DNA of 64,000 nucleotides, taken from Schistocerca nitens (Eukaryota; Arthropoda; Insecta; Orthoptera; Acrididae). Where the stretch lies: NCBI RefSeq assembly GCF_023898315.1, contig NC_064614.1:705546720-705610719 (forward strand). The letters run 5' to 3'. Under the pieces are notes generated by a model. It saw only the letters and a list, made by a program, of their open reading frames with translations, was not told the DNA's origin and ran no database searches. Below are positions 56,740 to 64,000 of this stretch, piece by piece (positions within the stretch are counted from its first letter, which is position 1; each line of letters opens with the position of its first letter). Position numbers and translations under genes: made by a program.

Positions 56740-58010
56740 CACATGGCCACCTCTTCAATGGTGAAGGATCCTTAAATGCTGTGTCGTATGACCCGGCAAC
56801 CTTCCCTTCCCTGGCTACCCCATGGGAGGAGGGCCAGGCTCGCTGTCTTGGGCTAAAACCTTTGCCCTGTTACCTCGTCTGTACTAGGACAGATGTGGAC
56901 ACATTCACCGCCACAAAGCCATTGTTTTTCGTGGGAACTATCAACCAGTCCGCAGCTCTTCGTGCCTGTGATTGTCTTGGCAATGTCCCAGTGTCTATCC
57001 CTCCTCATCAATCTCTGAATATGATCCAGTGAGTCATTTTTCATAGGGACCCCACCCTGCAAACTCTCCGGGCTAATCTGAAGCAGTGTGATGTTCATTT
57101 TGTTCGACATGTGCAGAAGGGTCGCAAAGACAACTGCACAGGTACTGGCACCTTCATCCTGGCTTTCAAGCGGGATACCCTCCCAGAGAAGGTCAAGGTT
57201 ATGTGCTACAGATGTGACGTGAAGCTGTACATCACTCCACCTATGCGGTGCTTTCGTTTTGGGCCTATGTTTTCCTGCTGTATGGCAGACCCTTTGCGTT
57301 GTGACTGGCCACCCCGTCCATGAGGGAACCCCTTGTGTTCCGCCGCCTGTTTGTGTTAATTGTGCTGACTACCACTCCCCTCTCTCACTGGATTGCCCAG
57401 TGTACAAGAGGGAAAAGAAGATACAAGAATATAAGTCCCTGGATCATCCATCTTACACTGAGACTCACCAAAAGTATGAGACACTCCATCAGGTGTCACT
57501 ATCTTCAACTTTTGCCTCGTTACCTCCTCCTCCTCCTCCTCCTCCTCCTCCTCCTCCTCTCCCCCCCCCCCCTCGTCCTTACCCCAGCCCTGCCCCACTC
57601 TCCCCTCCACCTCCCATGCCATCCCACGATCTCCTGTCAGGGAGCTGCCCCCCACCCCAGCCAAAGAAGTGCCACCCCCCCCCCCCCTTCTTCGACATCT
57701 GCCGGTGATCGGGCTCCCTCCCGGGAACCCTCTCCCCAGCATCTCTCAGGCCAGAAGACTGTTACCACCAGTCGGCCACAAGGTGCACCTCCTGTGGGCC
57801 CCAAGTTCGCCTGCTCTCTTTCGGTTCCCGATCTTGCAGACGCCTGTACTCCCCATGTGTCCTTCTCAGAAAGAGAAGAAGAAGATACATAAATCCCAAG
57901 AGAAGTCGTCTCTGGTGCCCCTGGAGGTGCCAACTCCCCTCTCGCAACCAGAGTCTGACATCTTATTTGTGGAGTCACCCATCCTTGTTGGTGACTACTA
58001 CTGACCAAGT
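56740..58010 (+). pseudogene. LINE C ORF1, degraded
   Basis: Fragments in several frames: LPCYLVCTRTDVDTFTATKP, VPVSIPPHQSLNMIQ, a knuckle region (CVNCADYHSPLSLDC preserved), and EKKIQEYKSLDHPSYTETHQ followed by a Pro-rich region from a CCT repeat. The order equals LINE B ORF1. The start codon region is uncertain. Confidence 0.7.
57523..57569 (+). repeat. (CCT)n and C run in LINE C ORF1
   Basis: About 12 CCT/TCC units followed by CCCCCCCCC, encoding polyproline in one frame. Another C run is at 57675. Part of the Pro-rich ORF1 tail, expanded relative to LINE B. Confidence 0.85.
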
Positions 58011-58059
58011 GACCTGACCTCCTCCTCGGCTCCTTCAAGCCTACCTTGGACTCACACCA

Positions 58060-61000
58060 GACGATCATCCAGTGGAACTGCAGTGGCTACTATTGTCACC
58101 TACCGGAAATGTAACATCTTGTCTCCTCTTATTCTGCATTCTGTCTTGTTCTCCGAGAAACGCATTTGTGTGACGACCACTCACCCACTTTACGTGGTTA
58201 TCGGGCATTCTGTCGGAACAGTGCTGGCTCTGGGATAGCATCTGTTGGGGTCAGCACTTTGGTTCGCTCCAATGTCTTTAGTGACTGGAGCCCCCTACGT
58301 ATTACCTTGGAAGTGATAGCGGTTAGAGTGCAAACGACTCCAGCACTCACCATTTGCACTGTCTACCTTACTTCGGCAACTCCTGCCCAGTTTCTCCTCC
58401 TTGGGGATTTCAGTGCCCACCATCCACTGTGGAGGAGTATTACATCAACGGCTGGGGGTGTTCTAATCGACCAGCTTATCACGGACTTTGATTTGTCTCC
58501 CCTCAATGATGGTTCCCCTAAACCGTTCAGTGCCACTCACGGCACTTTCTCTGCTATCGATCTCGCAATCTCTTCCCCTGCCCTCGTGGCTTTGCTACGT
58601 TGGTCATCCCATGATGACCTTTGTGACAGTGACCACTTCCCAGTGACACCATCGTTCCCCTGCTGCCACCAGGCAGACAGTCCCCCACATTGGGCATTCC
58701 ACAGGGCCAGTTGGCCTTTATACATGTCTGCTGTCCGCTTTGACACCTCGCTCTCAAATTCAATTGATGATGTAGTTGTGCAAGGCATTTCTGCTGCTCT
58801 TCTTCATGCTGCTTGCACTGCTGTCCTCCTATCCACAGGGCACCCTCATCATCGGCCGGTACTTTGGTGGACCAAGGACATCGCAGTCGCTGTCCAGGAC
58901 TGCCGATGGGCACTGCAGCTGTTTAAGTGACATCTCTCCCAGACCAACCTCCTCACTTTTAAGCATCTTCATGATAAGGCTCGTTACATTATTAAGTGGA
59001 ATAAAAAGGAATGCTGGGAGTGATATGTTTCCTCCCTGGAGACATATGCCTCTTTATCGCAGGTTTGGTCAATGGTCCGTAGTGTTCTGGGCTGCCAGCA
59101 ACAGTCAACTGTCCAGTGTCTGAACACACAATGAGCTCTGTGCACTGAACCATTGGTTCTTGCAGAACACCTTGCGACACACTTTGTGATGGCATCGTCG
59201 TCCGCTTCCTGTGCTCCTGCCTTTCTCCAGCAGAAACACAGAGTTGAACAGGCCCCCCTCCATTTCATCCTGCACCACTTTCAGCCCTACAATGTCCTTT
59301 CACAGAATGGGAATTGGTGCAGGCTCTTAGCTCTTCACGAGACACAGCCACAGGGCCAGACTCCATTGACAATCAGATGATTCAACACTTGGACATTCCC
59401 CAGAGGCAACAGTTCCTCGGGGTCTTCAATCACATCTGGCTCACAGGTGCTTTACAGTCACAATGGCGAGACAGTTTAATTATCCCAGCCCTTAAGCCCG
59501 GGAAAATCGCAATGTCTCTCAACAGTTACTGCCCCATTAGCCTTACAAATGTGCTTTGTAAACTGCTTGGAAGGATGGTCAACTCCAGATTTTGTTGGGT
59601 ACTCGAATCTCTGGACCTTTCGTCACCATACCAGTGTGGCTTCCTGGCAGGGCAATCTCCAACTGAACATTTACTCCGATTGGAATCAGCCACCCAACAG
59701 GCTTTTACTCACCACCGGCGCCTTGCTGCAGTGTTATTTGACCTACATAAGGTGTATGACATGGCTTGGCGCCATCACATTTTAGTTACTCTCCATGGCT
59801 GGGGCCCCAGTGGTCTTCAGATTTTTATCCGTGAGTTTTTATCTTACTGACTCTTCTGGGTTAGAGTTGGCACTTCACTCAGCACCCCTCAGATTCAGGA
59901 GAATGGTATCCCACAGGGTTCTATGCTAAGTGTCACGCTCTTCCTCATTGCCATAAATGGGTTTGTGACCTCTGTTGAGCCTCTGGTTACCCTGGTGTTT
60001 ATTTGACAGATTTTTGTGTCTTGTGCAGCTCCCACTTGGTGTCTGCTGTGTGCCAGCTCCAAGGCGCCATCCGACGAGCCTCTATGTGGGCCACCGCCCA
60101 TGGCATCCAGTTTTCCTCCTCCAAAACACGAGTTACGCATTTTTGTCGTCGACCCACAGTACACCCTGATCCAGAACTTTATTCAGGCAACCAGCTCCTT
60201 TATGTTGAACACAGCCCCATTTCTTGGGCCTTATTTTTGAGAACAAGCTGACGTGGCTGCCCCACATTCATCACCTAAAGACTACATGTATGCAGAAGCT
60301 CAATGCTCTCTGCCTCCTGGCCCACACATCTTGGAATGCAGACCGTTCCATTCTTCTTCATCTTTACCGTGCTCTAGTTTTGTCCAGACTCGATTATGGT
60401 AGTCAGGTTTATGGCTCATCAGCTCCTTCCACTTTGTTGAAACTCCTCGACCCTGTCCATCATTGTGGGGTGCGGATGTTTCCCTTCTAACACCTGCCCA
60501 CGGATGGGATTGCCAGTTGGCATGCGCCTCACTACCCTCTGCCGGTATCTCCATCTGCACTCACTGGACTGCGCCTCGTGTCTTTCCTCCTGTAGCCCCC
60601 CTCGGATGGTGCCTAGACCACGGATTAGGACCGCTCTCTTCCAGGGCCTTAAGGTCTCTGTTGCTCCTGTGGTTTACTGGCGTCTTGTATGTGGCATCCT
60701 TTCAAAGTTCCAGGGTGCCACCATCGTTTACACTAATGGTTTTAAGACTACTGATAAGGTGGAACACGCTTTCACATCTCCTACCAGCTTTGAGCACCAT
60801 TTGTTGCCAGGATCATGTAGTGTATTTACAGCAGAGCTTCTAGCCATTTACTGGGCCATCCTGTTTGTTTCTCAGGCCTCTCTCCATAGTGTTTTAATTT
60901 GTTCAGACTGCATGAGCAGCCTTCAGGCTATCAGTCGATGCTACTCTCGTCACCCCTTGGTTTGCCATCCATGATCACGTCTCTGCCCTCGAGTATGCCA

Positions 61001-61500
61001 TCTGTTCAGTCGTCTTTTTCTGGGTCCCGAGTCATGTGGGAATCCCAGGGAATGAATTGGCTGACCATTTGGCTAGAGGAGCAGATACTTACCCTCTTTT
61101 CCCTTCACAATTCCAGCTGTGGATATGTGGATCTACATCAAATCTCTTTTTGCCCAACAGTGGAATGCCATCTGGAGTGCTACTGCTCATAGTAATAAAC
61201 TCCGCACAATCAAGGAGTCTACTGCAGTTTGGGGCACTTCTTTCCGCCTCTCTCAGGAGTAGTCTACTGTTTTATGTTGTTTACTCATTGGCCATACCCA
61301 GCTCACCCATTGTTTCCTCCTACGTAATGACCCACCCCCACAATGTGGTTGTGGCACCAGACTGACAATATCTCACATATAGGTGGCATGTCCCCTTCTT
61401 TGGATCATTCATGCTAAGTATAGTCTTCCTGCTTCCTTAAATTTAATATTAGCAGACAATCCACAGATGGTAGACCTGATCCTCGGTTTCCTCCGTGAAA
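58060..61500 (+). pseudogene. LINE C ORF2 (endonuclease-RT-RNase H), degraded
   Basis: Endonuclease: HTIIQWNCSG-like start, LLLGDFSAHHPLW, CDSDHFPVT. RT: ATGPDSIDNQMIQHL, LKPGK, SYCPISLTNVLCK, YQCGFLAGQSPTEHLL, AVLFDLHKVYDMAW and GIPQGSMLSVTLF. The active-site box reads YLTD at about 60000, where Y/FxDD is expected, so one catalytic Asp is lost. RNase H begins VYTNGFKTTDK (Asp of TDGS lost) and ends VPSHVGIPGNELADHLAR in a shifted frame. At least ten frameshifts or stops occur. Confidence 0.78.
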
Positions 61501-61774
61501 GTTTTTATTTCCAGATATAAGGTTCTCCTTTCGTCTTGGAGCAGGGGCGGGTTGGTCGTGATTGGGACTCCTTTTCCAGTCTTCATGGTCTGTGACCCCA
61601 TGACTGCCCCTCCCCCCCCCCCCTTTTCCAGTTTGTAGATTAATTTGACTCCTCTGGCTGAATCCATTCACTTTTACCAGAGTCTTTGTTATGAAACCCC
61701 CTTTGGGATCACTGGACGGATGACCTTGCCATTTGGTCCCATACTCTCTCAGTTAATCAATCAATCCCATTGTA

Positions 61775-62111
61775 CCAGTTATAAGGGTTTATTCCCATTC
61801 CGCTCACATATGGAGCATGGAAAGAATAACTGAATGCCTCTGTATGTGCTGTAATAGTTCTAATCTTGTCTTCACAATCCCTATGCAAGCAAATACGTAG
61901 AGATTGTAGTATATTCTTAGTCGTCATTGAAAGCCTGTTCTTGAAACTTTGTTAGTAGAGTTTCGCGAGAGAGTTTACATCTATGTTCGAGTCTGCAGTT
62001 CAGTTTTTTCATCATCTGTGTGACTCTCTCCCACGGGTCAGATACTCCTGTGACCATTCGTGCTACCCTTTTCTGTATACGTTAAATATCCCAAATTAGC
62101 CCTATTTGGTA

Positions 62112-62164
<53 letters not shown>

Positions 62165-63600
62165 CAATATTCTAAAATTGATCGCACGAGTGATTTGTAA
62201 GCTGTCTCGTTTGTAGACTGACTGCATTTCCACAGTATTCTACCATTAAACCAGTCTGCCACCTGCTTTATTCACAACTGAGTCCATGTGATCATTCCAT
62301 TTCTTATCCGTACAAAATGTTAGACCCATGAATTTGCACGAGTTGGCTGATTCCAGCTATGACTCATTGATTTTATAGTCATAGGATACCATGTTTTTCA
62401 TTTTATGAAGTCTACAATTTTGCAGTTTTGAACATTTAAAGCAAGATGTCAATGTTTGCACCACTTTTAAATCTTACCAAGATCTATTTGAACTTTCATG
62501 CTGCTGCTTTCAGACAGTATGTCATTATAGATAACTGCATCATCTGCAAAAAGCCTGAAGTTACTATTAATATTGTCTGTTAGGTTATTAATGTAAAACA
62601 TGAACAGCAAGGGTACCAACGCACTTCTCTGAAGCACGCCAAAAGTTACTTCTACATGTGTTGGCGAGTCTCCATCCAAGATAACTTGCTGCATTCTCCC
62701 TAAAAAAAAAAATAATAATAAAGGCCCAATCCATTCACAAATTTCGCTTGATACCCTTTGTGATCGTACATATGACAATAAGTGTAGGTGTGGTACTGAG
62801 TGAAATGCTTTTCGGAAATCAAGAAGAAATACTGCAGCTATCTCCCTGCCTTGATCCAAAGCTTTCAGTATGCCATAAGAGGAGAAAAATGTGAGTTGGG
62901 TTTCATGTGATCGATGTTTTCAGAATCCATACTGGTTGACATGGAGGAGATCGTTCTTTTCATGGTATCTCATTTTGTTCGAACTCGGAATATGTTCTAA
63001 AATTGTAGGACAAGTCAGTGTGAAGGATATGGTAGTTTTGTGAATTGCTCCTACTATGCTTCTTGTAGATAGGTGTGACCTTCCAACTACTCGACACAGT
63101 TTTTATGAGGGCTTTATAATAGATTATAGCTAGAACAGGGGCTAACTCCGTTGCAAATTCAGTATAGAATCTGATGGGGATTGCATTGGGCCCTGGAGCT
63201 TTGTTCAGTTTTAACAATTTCACCTGCTTCTCATTTCATTCATCTTTTCAGTGGTACGAGGATTAAATTGGGGCGATTCTCCTGGGTTTTACTTTGTAAA
63301 GGAACATTTGAAAACTGAAGTAAATTTCAGCTTTTGCTTTGCTACCCTCCATTTCAGTTTGTCTCTTACTCGCTAGGGGCCGGGCAATAACTTTTGGTGC
63401 CACTAACAGCCTTTACTTACCCAGAATTTCTTAGGGTTTCCTGAAAGATCATTTGACAGTATTCTGCTACTGTAGTCATTGAAGGCTTCACACAGTGCTC
63501 TCTTGACAGTCAACAGTTTCCAGATGCTCAGAACTTGGTACTGACTTCAAAGCGAGATGCATTTAGTCATTTCCACAACATAACTCTCTCTAAACCTGCC
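61775..63600 (-). mobile_element. LINE D: Jockey-like element, 3' half, antisense
   Basis: Minus strand, from 63600: LCEAFNDYSSRILSNDLSGN, LLKLNKAPGPNAIPIRFYTE (RT block 0), NQYGF region, then 62859-62467 open frame with VFLLDFRKAFHSVPHLHLLS, GRMQQVILDGDSPTHVEV, PLLFMFYINNLTDNINSNFR and LFADDAVIYND. Further on are the thumb (LVRSILEYC) interrupted by a (GT)n run, and the 3' end near 61775, adjoining the tail of LINE C. Both catalytic Asp of FADD are kept; stops and frameshifts are numerous. Confidence 0.82.
62116..62161 (+). repeat. (CA)n microsatellite inside LINE D
   Basis: About 23 CA units splitting the RT thumb coding of LINE D (reads as Cys-Val repeats on the minus strand). Confidence 0.95.
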
Positions 63601-64000
63601 AGAATATCCAAAGAGATTCAGGTGTTATTAAAGTATACCAGTGGCAAGACAGAATGCCCAATGGCAATGATAATATTACTGTTGGCAGTGCCACAAAAGT
63701 GGAGTTACTAAAGTTTCCCAAAGTTTTCACCAAAGAAGATGCAGTAAATATTCCAGAATTAAACTCAAACAGCTGCCAACACAAGTAATTTGGAAGAGAT
63801 GCCATATTTGTACAAAGAACTTCTCACTTAGTAAAGGCAGGTCTCCTGGTCCAAATTGTATACCAGTTAGATTCCTTTCAGAATATGCGTATGAAATAGC
63901 TCCTTTTTTAGCTGTTGTACGCACACACTTGCTCGATAAAGGATCGTATCTAAAAACTCGAAAGTTGTACAGGTCACACCAATACACAAGAGAAGATATA
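63600..64000 (+). mobile_element. LINE E: RT start, plus strand, runs off right edge
   Basis: The plus strand carries PKVFTKEDAVNIPELNSN-type sequence, then GRSPGPNCIPVRFLSEYAYE and IAPFLAVVRTHLLDKGSYLK. This is the RT block 0-1 signature of a Jockey-like LINE (AxGPDGIPxRFLxEYAxEIAPxLxxIF). Together with LINE D it forms a head-to-head pair. The catalytic part lies beyond the window. Confidence 0.65.

Larger units (their letters stand above)
56040..61769 (+). mobile_element. LINE C: decayed but nearly full-length LINE B-family element
   Basis: The 5' region has GGGGGCTCACAGTTCTTTTT (like LINE A start) and, at 56462-56700, the GTTGTGGTGGGGCTGTTATG ... GACAACACAGGGATC block shared with LINE B. 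ORF1, ORF2 (endonuclease, RT, RNase H) and a 3' end GGATGACCTTGCCATTTGGT with a TCAATCAATC tail follow. It is broken by many frameshifts and stops. It is more complete than the copy at 50-55 kb and probably of similar age. Confidence 0.8.

Noticed and set aside
1-64000. CRISPR arrays, operons, ribosome binding sites
   Set aside because: Splice sites, LINEs, SINEs and codon-poor spacers show a eukaryotic genome; the tandem repeats seen are minisatellites, microsatellites or transposon parts.

Overview
This is a eukaryotic, intron-containing and very transposon-rich window. It is most likely from an orthopteran insect, probably a locust or grasshopper such as Schistocerca. That call rests on recognising several repeat consensus sequences from memory (an RTE element, Tc1-like elements, the gtgagtagcaac foldback element, a dimeric tRNA-type SINE) and was not checked by a search. 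The background is AT-rich and the few GC-rich blocks are young LINEs. No rRNA, true tRNA or CRISPR array was seen.

Only one host gene is well supported. On the minus strand, three phase-compatible exons with good splice sites encode the N-terminus of CHERP (a SURP-domain, spliceosome-associated protein): exon 1 at 27361-27385 (start codon), exon 2 at 26928-27098 (SURP module), exon 3 at 9921-10354 (glutamine-rich). Intron 2 is about 16.6 kb. Intron 3 runs from 9920 off the left edge, so the rest of the gene (CID, RS and G-patch parts in the family) lies outside the window.

Layout. 1-9920 (CHERP intron 3): a LINE RT fragment at the left edge, LTR-retrotransposon integrase and coiled-coil relics, a 1.86 kb Tc1/mariner-superfamily element with about 170 bp TIRs, a LINE ORF1 relic with an SGNH-like domain, and a foldback MITE. 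10355-26927 (intron 2): LINE RT pieces flanking a 5 kb DNA transposon with about 300 bp TIRs and an unusual multidomain transposase-like protein. That transposon is interrupted by a Tc1-like element and abutted by a mariner relic. Further right is a 2.7 kb A/C-rich TIR element carrying a minisatellite and a dimeric SINE. 27386-38390: CHERP upstream region, a second A/C-rich TIR element, and a Tc1-like element with an open 340-aa transposase. 38397-61769: an array of I-group LINEs (ORF1 with three zinc knuckles; ORF2 with endonuclease, RT and RNase H) of at least two families. It includes an almost complete copy, a chimeric copy with a tandem 5' region, decayed copies and a nested RTE. 61775-64000: two Jockey/CR1-like LINEs head to head, the last leaving the window.

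Apart from CHERP, the window records successive transposition. Nesting gives relative ages, for example Tc1 inside the long-TIR element and RTE inside the I-group LINE.
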